A stretch of 64,000 nucleotides of DNA from Microlunatus speluncae (GTDB taxonomy: Bacteria; Actinomycetota; Actinomycetes; Propionibacteriales; Propionibacteriaceae): the NCBI RefSeq assembly GCF_009299835.1, contig NZ_VKCZ01000009.1, positions 1-64,000 on the forward strand. The letters run 5' to 3'. This document shows positions 52,116 to 61,340 of this stretch, piece by piece. The position numbers and the translations under genes are program-made. The stretch's first letter is position 1. Each line of letters opens with the position of its first letter. The notes under the pieces are model-generated. The model saw nothing but the letters and a program-made list of their open reading frames with translations. It searched no databases and was not told where the DNA came from.

Positions 52116-53093
52116 ATGGCTGAGCAGACAATCACCACTCGACGGCTCGGAGCGAACGGCCCGGAGGTCAGTGCCATCGGATTCGGGGCCTGGGCGATCG
52201 GCGGACCGGCCAGCCGCGAGGGGAAGCCGATCGGCTGGGGTGAGGTCGACGACGACGAGTCGGTGGCCGCCATCCACGCCGCGCTCGACGCCGGGGTGAC
52301 CTTGATCGACACCGCCAACGTCTACGGCGCCGGGCACAGCGAGCGGGTCGTCGCCCGGGCCCTCAACGGCCGCCGCGACGAGGTGGTGATCGCCACCAAG
52401 TTCGGCAACCTGATCGACGAGGACAAGCGCGAGGCGATCGGCCGGGACGCGTCGCCGGAATCGATCAAGGAACAGTGCGACGGCAGCCTGAGCCGACTGC
52501 AGACCGACGTGATCGATCTCTACCAGTTCCACATCGGCGACTACCCGCTGGAGCAGGCCGGCGAGGTCCGGGACGCGTTGGAGGGTCTGGTCGCCGACGG
52601 CAAGATCAAGGCGTACGGCTGGAGCACCGACGATCCGGAGCGGGCCGCGTTCTTCGCCGAGGGCGAGCACTGCGCCGCGATCCAGCAGTCGTTCAGCATT
52701 GTCAACGGCAACGCCGACACCCTGGCGGTGGCGGAGCGGGCCGGCCTGGCCAGCATCGTCCGCGGGCCGCTGTCAATGGGGCTGCTGACCGGCAAGATGA
52801 ATCGGCAGACGACCTTCTCCGACACCGACGTCCGGCACGGCTGGGACTGGTCCGGTGATCAAGGTCGGCGGCTGGACGCGCTGGACAAGATCAGGACGAT
52901 CCTGACCGAGGACGGCCGGACGCTGGCCCAGGGTGCCCTCGGCTGGCTGCTCGCCCGCAGCTCGGCCTTCGTCCCGATCCCCGGTATCCGTACGGTGGCG
53001 CAGGCACAGGACAACGCCGGCGTGCTCACGGCCGGGCCGCTCAGTGATGATCAGGTCAGCCGGATCGCCACCGCCTTGGCCGAACCCGTCTGA
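52116..53093 (+). CDS. Aldo/keto reductase
   Basis: A 325-residue NAD(P)H-dependent TIM-barrel reductase. The motifs are GFGAWAIGG, LIDTANVYGAGHSERVVARAL (Asp and Tyr of the catalytic tetrad), VVIATKFGN (Lys), VIDLYQFHIGDYPLE (His) and the C-terminal cofactor segment FVPIPGIRTVAQAQDNAG. It resembles the general-stress YhdN/IolS-type group. AGGAA lies 6 bp before the ATG. The substrate is unknown. It is divergent from the regulator operon across about 145 bp. Confidence 0.93.
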   Translation: MAEQTITTRRLGANGPEVSAIGFGAWAIGGPASREGKPIGWGEVDDDESVAAIHAALDAGVTLIDTANVYGAGHSERVVARALNGRRDEVVIATKFGNLIDEDKREAIGRDASPESIKEQCDGSLSRLQTDVIDLYQFHIGDYPLEQAGEVRDALEGLVADGKIKAYGWSTDDPERAAFFAEGEHCAAIQQSFSIVNGNADTLAVAERAGLASIVRGPLSMGLLTGKMNRQTTFSDTDVRHGWDWSGDQGRRLDALDKIRTILTEDGRTLAQGALGWLLARSSAFVPIPGIRTVAQAQDNAGVLTAGPLSDDQVSRIATALAEPV

Positions 53094-53215
53094 CCGGACT
53101 GATCGCCGGGCAAGAGGCGACGTGCCCGGCTGAGGTACCCGGGATCGCAACGCGGTTTCGTTAGAGTCGGCGACGCACCGACCTGACCGCTGCGACCCGA
53201 CCTTCAGGAGTCTCG

Positions 53216-54736
53216 ATGCCCCTCCGCCGTGACCGGAAATCCTGCAACCGGGGCATCGCCACCGGCATCGCCACCGGCATCGCCACCGGCGTCGCGGCCG
53301 GGCTGACCGCGACGCTGGTGTTGGCCGGCGGATCCACCGGCACCGCCGTGGCCGAGCCGCGGCCATCCGAGTCGAGCAACAGCCGGCTGGCCCTGGCGCT
53401 GCTCGGCGCGGTCAAGCAGCAGCACTTCGAGGACGTCCTGGACACCGCCCCGCCGGGATCGGCGGCCGCCCGGGTGTTGTATGCCGCGGGCGCCGAGAAG
53501 TACGAGCTCTCCCCCGACCAGGCCCCGCGACGGACGCCGACCGCCGGCACCGCCGCGGCCGCGCCGATCCACCAGATGCCCAACGTCGACGCGACGGTGA
53601 TCGAGTTGAGCGGGGCCGGCACGCCGATCGCGGCCGCCAACGTGCTGCTCAGCCCGCAGTATCCGAAGGGCCGGATCGTCCCGCTGGACGCCGATCTGGC
53701 CACCGACCAGGTCCGCTGGCGATCATGGTCCGACGACACCTGGGACGGCAACGGCGGGCAGGGCACCGAGGACGCGATCCCGGGCCGAGAGGACGCGCCG
53801 ATCGACTTCATGTCGCCGTATCCGGCGTCGGTACTGAAGCTGATGGTCGGCTACGGCGTGCTGCGCCTGGTCGACGCCGGCGTGATCAAGCTCGACGACG
53901 ACTACGCCTACGATCGCACCGGCGCACCGAACACGGCCTGCGGCCTCAACGTCACCAAGAAGATCTCGACCTTCTTCGACGAGATGCAGACGATCTCACG
54001 CAACGAGTCGACCTGCGCCATGATCAAGTTGCTGCACGACCACGACGCGGTGGCCCCGCTGAACCAGCATTTCCGGGACGTCGGCCTGCCGATGCTGCAA
54101 CTGAACGGCACCAGGACCGTCGACGGCGGCGGTTGGGGCAACGTCACCATGAACGCCCTGGACACCGCCAAGCTGCTGGTGTTGATCAACGGCGGCGCCG
54201 GCCGGTTGTGGACCGCGCCGGACGGGACGCCGGTGCGGGCGTCGCTGCTCTCCGACGCCTCCCGCGCGCACTATCTGAAGGTGCTCGGCGAGCAGGGTCT
54301 CAACCAGGTCCTGTCCACCACCAACTACTGTGGCCGCGGCTATCCGGCGGCCGGGCTGCCGCAGCGGATCTCGGAGCGGTGGATCGATCCGGCGACCGGC
54401 CAGGTGAAGGTCGGCGACCGCGTCTACGGGCAGGATGTCCGGCCCTGCCAGGAGGCAGCCGAGGTGACCTTCCAGCACAAGACCGGCTACATCGACACCT
54501 CCGGCCAGGACGCCGGGATCGTGCACAGCCTGCCCGGCGCCGAGGACCGGCACTACGTGGTCGCGATCCACTCCAACCTCGGCAACCGCTACGTCGATCC
54601 GAACCGGCCGGCGGACCCGCCGGGCAGCTATCCGGTGCAGTACACCGAGAAGTACGCACTGTTCGGCAAGGCCGTGGACGACATCTTCACCGGCTCCTCC
54701 CCGCTACTCCGACTCCAAGAACCGGCCCGCGACTGA
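53216..54736 (+). CDS. Secreted serine beta-lactamase-fold protein
   Basis: A 506-residue exported protein of the beta-lactamase/PBP-like fold. The three motifs are present: SVLK (Ser205-Lys208), SRN (Ser261-Asn263) and KTG (Lys422-Gly424). Class A beta-lactamases are about 290 residues, so this is much longer. An N-terminal extension of about 120 residues and insertions make a role as a carboxypeptidase or esterase equally possible. The signal region carries a GIAT peptide repeat encoded by a 12-bp tandem repeat. Six or more cysteines in the mature part may form disulfides. It stands alone, and a perfect palindrome follows 30 bp after the stop. Confidence 0.85.
   Translation: MPLRRDRKSCNRGIATGIATGIATGVAAGLTATLVLAGGSTGTAVAEPRPSESSNSRLALALLGAVKQQHFEDVLDTAPPGSAAARVLYAAGAEKYELSPDQAPRRTPTAGTAAAAPIHQMPNVDATVIELSGAGTPIAAANVLLSPQYPKGRIVPLDADLATDQVRWRSWSDDTWDGNGGQGTEDAIPGREDAPIDFMSPYPASVLKLMVGYGVLRLVDAGVIKLDDDYAYDRTGAPNTACGLNVTKKISTFFDEMQTISRNESTCAMIKLLHDHDAVAPLNQHFRDVGLPMLQLNGTRTVDGGGWGNVTMNALDTAKLLVLINGGAGRLWTAPDGTPVRASLLSDASRAHYLKVLGEQGLNQVLSTTNYCGRGYPAAGLPQRISERWIDPATGQVKVGDRVYGQDVRPCQEAAEVTFQHKTGYIDTSGQDAGIVHSLPGAEDRHYVVAIHSNLGNRYVDPNRPADPPGSYPVQYTEKYALFGKAVDDIFTGSSPLLRLQEPARD
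53252..53299 (+). repeat. 12-bp tandem repeat in the signal-peptide coding region
   Basis: GGCATCGCCACC is repeated three times without change (53252-53287), followed by a degenerate fourth unit. It encodes GIAT-GIAT-GIAT-GVAA between the basic N terminus and the hydrophobic core of the serine hydrolase. Being a multiple of three, slippage would change length without a frameshift. Confidence 0.85.
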
Positions 54737-54765
54737 TGCCGTGGTCGCCCCCAAAGAAACCCCGA

Positions 54766-54811
54766 CTTGTCAGAACTAGGGGACGCTATAGCGTCCCCTA
54801 GTTCTGACAAG
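54766..54811. repeat. Perfect 46-bp palindrome
   Basis: The left arm CTTGTCAGAACTAGGGGACG-CTA is followed with no spacer by its exact complement, centred between 54788 and 54789. It lies between the convergent serine hydrolase and GNAT genes. Transcribed in either direction it would give a 23-bp stem. There is no T-run on either side. Confidence 0.95.
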
Positions 54812-54846
54812 CCGCAGTCCCACCTGGTTGGGGCCCGTCCTGGCCT

Positions 54847-54903
54847 GAAAATAGAGCGGCGATCGCCTCTCCTGCCGCACCCGGCACAGTGGCATCTATT
54901 TTC
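54847..54903. repeat. AT-rich 9-bp inverted repeat between convergent genes
   Basis: GAAAATAGA (54847-54855) and TCTATTTTC (54895-54903) form perfect 9-bp arms around a 39-nt GC-rich interior. The arms are conspicuously AT-rich for this genome. The element lies directly after the 46-bp palindrome and 24 bp before the end of the GNAT gene. Confidence 0.6.
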
Positions 54904-54927
54904 GGATTGCTCGGGGTTTGGGCGGCG

Positions 54928-55680
54928 CTAGCGCAGGCCGATCAGCCGCCGGCTCCGCCACCGATGGCCGATCCGGAAGCCGAGCGACTCGTAGAGCCGG
55001 AGGGCGACCGTGTTGGCCGCGTATACGCCGAGGGTGCAGACGCCGTGGGCCGCGACGGCGCGCCGGGTCAGCGCCGAGGTCATGGTCCGGCCGAGGCCGC
55101 GGCCCCGATGATCGGCGTGGACGGTGATGCCCGACAGCAGGGGGCGGCCGGCGAGGTTGGACTCGATCACGCCGCAGGCGATCAGCAAGCCGTCCCGGCC
55201 GCGGATCCCGAGCCAGGTCTGGCCGGGCTGCCGGCCGGGTTTCCCGTCACTGCCCGGGTTGTGCTGCTCGATCAACCCGACCAGGTCCGCATGATCGACT
55301 TCGCCGAGTTCGATCACCGACTCGTCGGCAACGCCGGGTGGGGCCGCCTCGGTCCACATCCAGTGCCAGTCACCGCCGGGCCCGAGCTCCAACCGCTCCG
55401 CCACCGCGTCGAAGCACGGCGCGCCGCAGGCCAGGTTGATCGGCGAGAACTCGGCCAGCAGGTCGTCGGTGATCATGACGTCGAGCAGCTTCGCGACGTC
55501 GCCGGAAGGACCGAGCACCGCCATCCCCGGCCCGCGGGTCTGGGTCGTCCGGGCCAAGATCAACGCCCGGCCGAGAGCGTAGGCCGGACCGGTGTAGTCG
55601 GCCGGGATCTCCCACTGCAGAAAGGGATCCGCCGGATCGAAGGACCGCAGCTCGGCGGCCGAGGCCAGCCGGGTGATCAC
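54928..55680 (-). CDS. GNAT-family acetyltransferase
   Basis: A 250-residue protein with the GNAT fold in its C-terminal half: LSGITVHADHRGRGLGRTMTSALTRRAV holds the acetyl-CoA loop (R-G-x-G-L-G), and LGVYAANTVALRLYESLGFRIGHRW is the C-terminal signature. The N-terminal half (about 1-115) is not a recognised module. AGGAGGG lies about 5 bp before the GTG start and overlaps the lepA stop region, so it is probably read from the lepA transcript. The substrate is unknown. Confidence 0.87.
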   Translation of the reverse strand: MITRLASAAELRSFDPADPFLQWEIPADYTGPAYALGRALILARTTQTRGPGMAVLGPSGDVAKLLDVMITDDLLAEFSPINLACGAPCFDAVAERLELGPGGDWHWMWTEAAPPGVADESVIELGEVDHADLVGLIEQHNPGSDGKPGRQPGQTWLGIRGRDGLLIACGVIESNLAGRPLLSGITVHADHRGRGLGRTMTSALTRRAVAAHGVCTLGVYAANTVALRLYESLGFRIGHRWRSRRLIGLR

Positions 55681-55689
55681 GCCACCCTC

Positions 55690-57585
<1,896 letters not shown>

Positions 57586-57764
57586 GCGGTCGGTCCAGTC
57601 CTTCGGATCGGGGTGAGCAGGATGGTCGTTCGGCGGCCGTACGGTCCCGCCGAACGCCAATCATCCCACGGCCGGCCCAATGGGTTTCCGGTCCGAGTTC
57701 CGACGCCGCCCACCGGTTGATAAATCGTCGCTTCTCGCCGCCGAGTCCAGCACGATGTGGACCC

Positions 57765-58769
57765 ATGAGCCAACCCGCGACCTACGCCGCCGGTGTCCGC
57801 CGCCCCTACCGCGACCTGCCGGAACGGGTCCGAGCCTGGGTCGATGAGGTGCTCGGCGAGCCGGTCGCGACGGTCGCGGACAAGCGCGGCGGATTCTCCC
57901 CCGGCGTCGCCGCGGTCGTCACCGGAGCCTCCGGCCGGAGTCTGTTCATCAAGGCGGTCGGCTCCGCGGTCAATCCGGACGCGATCCGGATGTATCAGGA
58001 GGAGCAGCAGCACTCGGCCCGGCTGCCCGACATCGAGTTCATCCCCCGGACCGTCGCCGTCGCGGAGCTGGCCGTCGGCGAGGAGCGCTACGCCGTCTCC
58101 GCGCTGCCCGCCATCGACGCCGCCCCGCCGCCCCATCCGTGGCGGCTCGCCGACGCGAACCGGGCCTTCGACACCATCGCCGAGCTCGGCGACCGGCTGA
58201 CCCCGTCGCCCTGGTCCGACGCCGTGGATCGGACGGACGGCGCCGACGGGCCCGGCGGCGAACTGGACCGCTTCTACTCCGGCTGGCGGCGACAGGCCGA
58301 GCAGGATCAGGATCCGTGGCGCGAGGACCCGTGGATCGGGCCGCGACTGAGCCGGTTCGCCGAGTTGGAGGCGCGGACGGTCGAGCTGATGTCCGGCGAC
58401 ACGCTCAGCCACACCGACCTGCGCGCCGACAACCTGTTGTTCGGCGACGACCGGGTCTGGGTGGTCGACTGGGCCGCGGCCCAGAACGCTGCCCGCTGGG
58501 TCGACCCGGTCATCCTGCTGGCCGATCTCGTCGTCTCCCGGGCCGACCGCGGCGACGGCGGCGAGATCGACATCGCCCGCTTCGCCGTCGAGCATCCCGC
58601 GCTGAAGGGTGTCGACTTCGAGTTGACCTGGGCCGGCGTCTGTCTCCTCGCCGGCGCCCTGCACCGCATGTCTCTGCTCCCCGACCCACCCGGCCTGCCG
58701 ACCATCCGCCCCTGGCAGTCCCAATGCGCCGACACCATGATCACCTGGTGCCGACGCACCGAGCCCTGA
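57765..58769 (+). CDS. Aminoglycoside phosphotransferase-family kinase
   Basis: A 334-residue kinase-fold protein of the APH/choline kinase superfamily. The catalytic loop is LSHTDLRADNLLF (H-x-D-x-x-x-x-N) and the metal-binding Asp follows in VWVVDWAAAQNAARWVD. An N-lobe with SLFIKAVG (ATP-site lysine) precedes. Substrates in this family range from antibiotics to small metabolites, and resistance cannot be claimed. The ATG at 57765 is chosen because the conserved N terminus begins there; the ribosome binding site is weak. It is divergent from lepA. Confidence 0.87.
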   Translation: MSQPATYAAGVRRPYRDLPERVRAWVDEVLGEPVATVADKRGGFSPGVAAVVTGASGRSLFIKAVGSAVNPDAIRMYQEEQQHSARLPDIEFIPRTVAVAELAVGEERYAVSALPAIDAAPPPHPWRLADANRAFDTIAELGDRLTPSPWSDAVDRTDGADGPGGELDRFYSGWRRQAEQDQDPWREDPWIGPRLSRFAELEARTVELMSGDTLSHTDLRADNLLFGDDRVWVVDWAAAQNAARWVDPVILLADLVVSRADRGDGGEIDIARFAVEHPALKGVDFELTWAGVCLLAGALHRMSLLPDPPGLPTIRPWQSQCADTMITWCRRTEP

Positions 58770-58794
58770 GCTCCACCGATGACCTTGGTCGTGG

Positions 58795-58872
58795 TGTCGC
58801 GAAATCTCTTCGTGCGGGGCGAAAACGGCCATTGCCACGTGGAAACCTCCCGCACGAAGAGATCTCGCGACA
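58795..58872. repeat. Inverted repeat with 24-bp arms
   Basis: The left arm 58795-58818 (core ATCTCTTCGTGCGGG) and right arm 58849-58872 (core CCCGCACGAAGAGAT) match with one mismatch around a 30-nt interior. Further partial pairing (TTGGTCG / CGACCA) extends outward. It sits 25 bp past the stop of the kinase gene and about 50 bp before nested-palindrome copy 2. Confidence 0.9.
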
Positions 58873-58923
58873 GCCCGACCAGGCGCACCCATCTAGCGAA
58901 CCCGAGCCGACAGGCTTCGGTCA

Positions 58924-59262
58924 CTCGAGGTCGGCCGGACAAGTCCGCTCGGTGCACGCCTAGGGAAAAGACGCGCCAAGGACGGGCGGGTTACAGCGGT
59001 TCCCGGGAACGTCCGGCCGGGCACCGGTGGCGCGGCGGCCGGGATCATCGACTGTGACTTTTCCCGGCTCGATCGGCGTCGGAAGGCCGGGAAACGTCAC
59101 AGTGGATGCCCAACCAGCGACTTTCCCCGCCCAACACCGACACCCGGCCGCCAACCCGGCGGACCGCCCTGACCCGCCCGTCCTTGGCGCGTCTTTCCGG
59201 CCGTCAGGCCGAAACCCGACCGGGCACCCAACTGGCCTGCCCTTCGACAGGCTCAGGGAACG
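58924..59262. repeat. Nested-palindrome intergenic element, copy 2
   Basis: Outer arms of 25 bp are perfect at 58967-58991 and 59172-59196, identical in sequence to copy 1. The inner arms at 59046-59068 and 59086-59108 have two mismatches. The left end CTCGAGGTCGGCCGGACAAG and right end CTTCGACAGGCTCAGGGAAC match copy 1. The stretches between arms have drifted more. It lies between the convergent kinase and MarR-GNAT genes. Confidence 0.9.
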
Positions 59263-59291
59263 GATACCCCAACCTCCGCATCGGGGCCGCG

Positions 59292-60218
59292 TCAGAGGTC
59301 GAGTTGCCAGGTCTGGCCGGTGAGGTCGGTGCCGAAGCTGTGGTGGGATTCCTCGTCGATCAGCACGAAGCCGGCGCGCTGGTAGATCCGACGGGCGGCG
59401 GCGAGGATGTCATTGGTCCACAGGACCAGGCGCGAATAGCCGGCGGCCCGGGCGAAGGCGATGCAGGCGTCGACCAGCCGGGTGCCGAGGCCGAGGCCGC
59501 GGGCCCAGGGTTCGGTCAGCAGCAGCCGGAGCTTCGCGGTGTCGGCGTCATCGCCGCGGACGCAGAAGACGGCACCGGCCCGTTCTCCGTCGACCTCCGC
59601 GATCCAGACCCGCTCCCGGGCCGGATCGTGATCTTGGGCGAAGTCGGCCACGATCTTGGCGACCAGGGCCTCATAGGTCGCGTCCCAGCCGTACTCGTCG
59701 GCGTACAGCATGGCGTTCCGCTCGACGATCCAACCGAGGTCGCCGGGTTGGGCCGCCCGCAGCTCGACCCGGCGCTCGGGCCCGCGACCGAGCAGCGCGC
59801 GGACCGTGCCCATGGCGGTGACGAGCCGGGCCCGGTCGCTGCCGGTCAGCGGCTCCAGCAGCCGGGTGATGCCGCGCTCGGTGCGCCGGTTCAGGGCCGT
59901 CTGTACGGTCCGGCCGGCGCCGGTCAGCGTGATCGTCTGTCGGCGCCGGTCCTGCTCCGATCGTTGCCGGGTGACCAGCCCGGATTCGGTGAAGCGGTCC
60001 AGGATCCGGGTGGTGTAGCCGGGGTCGAGGCCGAGCCGGGTGCGCAGGTCGGCGATGTCGAGCCCGTCCGTCGTCGTGGCCAGTTCGTACAGCACCCGGG
60101 CCTCGGTCAGGTTGTACGGCGAGCCGACCAGGCCCTCGTCCAGGACACCGATGATCTTGGTGTAGAAGCGGTTGAAGGAACGGATCCGGTCCACCACCAC
60201 GGAGTCAACCTTTGACAT
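59292..60218 (-). CDS. MarR-GNAT fusion protein
   Basis: A 308-residue two-domain protein. Residues 1-145 are a MarR winged helix (FNRFYTKIIGVLDEG, LTEARVLYELATT, LRTRLGLDPGYTTRILDRFTESGLVTRQRSEQDRRRQTITLT). Residues 150-308 are a GNAT acetyltransferase (LRLLLTEPWARGLGLGTRLVDACIAFARAAGYSRLVLWTND, RIYQRAGFVLIDEE). Such fusions are widespread, and the GNAT part may sense acetyl-CoA or modify a ligand. The ATG at 60216-60218 is chosen over a TTG two codons upstream. A palindrome spans the start codon. Confidence 0.92.
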   Translation of the reverse strand: MSKVDSVVVDRIRSFNRFYTKIIGVLDEGLVGSPYNLTEARVLYELATTTDGLDIADLRTRLGLDPGYTTRILDRFTESGLVTRQRSEQDRRRQTITLTGAGRTVQTALNRRTERGITRLLEPLTGSDRARLVTAMGTVRALLGRGPERRVELRAAQPGDLGWIVERNAMLYADEYGWDATYEALVAKIVADFAQDHDPARERVWIAEVDGERAGAVFCVRGDDADTAKLRLLLTEPWARGLGLGTRLVDACIAFARAAGYSRLVLWTNDILAAARRIYQRAGFVLIDEESHHSFGTDLTGQTWQLDL

Positions 60219-60230
60219 AGTCAAAGAATA
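60210..60230 (-). promoter_or_regulatory. MarR-type operator across a leaderless start
   Basis: CTTTGAC-ATA-GTCAAAG (60210-60226) is a perfect 17-bp palindrome whose centre holds the ATG. On the minus strand TATTCT (60225-60230) fits a -10 and ends 6 bp before the ATG. Binding by the encoded MarR domain would block transcription start. Confidence 0.6.
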
Positions 60231-60253
60231 TCCCCGATCGGCGGATCAGCGCC

Positions 60254-60835
60254 TCATTTCTCGGCGACCGGTCGACCGAAGTCGATCGCCCCCAGGACCG
60301 ACGCCGGAGCGGCCTCGGCCAGCTGGTGGTCCGGCTGCGCACCGAGCGCGCCGTTGATGGTCGAGAACGCCATCCGGAGCGCAATGAACACGGTCGCGCC
60401 GAGGATCTGCGCGTCGTCGAATCCGACTTCGCGCAACCGGTCGACGTCCGCCGCCGTGGTCCCGTTCGGATCCCCCGCGACCTTGGCCGCCCACTCCGCC
60501 AGCGCCGCCTCCCGCTCCGGGAGCCGGGCGGTGTCGCCGCCGAGCACCGCGGCGGCGGTGTCTGTGTCCGCGCGATCGGCCAGCCGGGCACCCCAGGCCA
60601 GTGAGCAATAGGAGTCGTGCCGCGTCGAGGCGCTGACGACGACCAGTAGAGCGATCTCCCGGTCGGTCAGGCCACTGTCGGCCATCGCCGCGGCCCGGAC
60701 GTCCAGATAGCCCTGCAACAGTTCCGGCCGCCGGGCCCAGAGCCGGGTCAGATTCATCACATAGCCGTAGGACGAGAGATCGTCCTGATACAAGGCCCGG
60801 ACCGCGTCGTCGGGGGCGGGCTCAGACAGATACAT
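60254..60835 (-). CDS. Carboxymuconolactone decarboxylase/AhpD-fold protein
   Basis: A 193-residue alpha-helical protein of the AhpD-like (peroxidase-related) superfamily. The core is [35 protein letters not shown]. The classical AhpD C-x-x-C pair is not present; only one cysteine (SYCSLAWG) is kept, so it may not act as a disulfide reductase. [27 protein letters not shown] is the usual second helix. It lies 35 bp upstream of the MarR-GNAT gene on the same strand. Confidence 0.82.
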   Translation of the reverse strand: MYLSEPAPDDAVRALYQDDLSSYGYVMNLTRLWARRPELLQGYLDVRAAAMADSGLTDREIALLVVVSASTRHDSYCSLAWGARLADRADTDTAAAVLGGDTARLPEREAALAEWAAKVAGDPNGTTAADVDRLREVGFDDAQILGATVFIALRMAFSTINGALGAQPDHQLAEAAPASVLGAIDFGRPVAEK

Positions 60836-60890
60836 TGACTCAGTCTGGCGGCCGCCCGTCGGGTCCGTGGCCGAATCGCCGAATCCGGAT

Positions 60891-60920
60891 TTGGGCCGCC
60901 CCGCCGCCGACTGCTAAAGT
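60891..60920 (+). promoter_or_regulatory. Probable rpsT promoter
   Basis: TTGGGC (60891-60896) and TAAAGT (60915-60920) are spaced 18 bp. The -10 fits the TANNNT pattern. A leader of about 65 nt would precede the rpsT GTG at 60991. Confidence 0.45.
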
Positions 60921-60990
60921 CGACCGTCGCGTGACCGCTGCGTCGCGCGCGTCAACCACCCGTCGTACGAGAGTCTCAGAGGCCTGCCCC

Positions 60991-61254
60991 GTGGCGAACA
61001 TCAAGTCCCAGATCAAGCGGAACAAGACGAACGAGAAGGCGCGCCAGCGCAACAAGTCCGTCAAGTCCGCCTTGAAGACGTCGGTGCGCCGGTTCCGCGA
61101 GGCCGCTGAGGCCGGCGAAGCCGACAAGGCGACGACGTACGCCCAGGCCGCGACCCGGCTGCTGGACAAGGCGGCGAGCAAGGGCGTCATCCACAAGAAC
61201 CAGGCGGCCAACCGCAAGTCGGCCATCTCCGCCAAGGCCGCCGAGCTCGGCTGA
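60991..61254 (+). CDS. rpsT: Ribosomal protein bS20
   Basis: The 87-residue small-subunit protein S20, which binds 16S rRNA. The sequence from [29 protein letters not shown] through [28 protein letters not shown] matches the family throughout. The GTG start at 60991 gives the conserved [11 protein letters not shown] terminus. It is monocistronic, with its own promoter and a strong hairpin 25 bp past the stop. Confidence 0.98.
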   Translation: MANIKSQIKRNKTNEKARQRNKSVKSALKTSVRRFREAAEAGEADKATTYAQAATRLLDKAASKGVIHKNQAANRKSAISAKAAELG

Positions 61255-61279
61255 GCCGACCGGCTCCTTTCTTCACCTC

Positions 61280-61307
61280 GAACGCGACCGTGTGAACGGT
61301 CGCGTTC
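61280..61307 (+). terminator. Terminator hairpin after rpsT
   Basis: GAACGCGACCGT (61280-61291) and ACGGTCGCGTTC (61296-61307) form a perfect 12-bp stem with a GTGA loop, 25 bp after the rpsT stop. The downstream T-run is weak, as is common in actinobacterial terminators. Confidence 0.75.
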
Positions 61308-61340
61308 GTCGCGTCCGGACGCCTTTGTAGGTTGATCACC

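Noticed and set aside
57765..58769. Kinase-fold protein as a proven aminoglycoside-resistance gene
   Set aside because: Only the generic APH catalytic motifs are seen; the superfamily contains many metabolic kinases.
58779..59323. Short open frames across the 58.8-59.3 kb repeats
   Set aside because: The frames follow palindrome arms shared with copy 1 and have no coding signature or conserved start.
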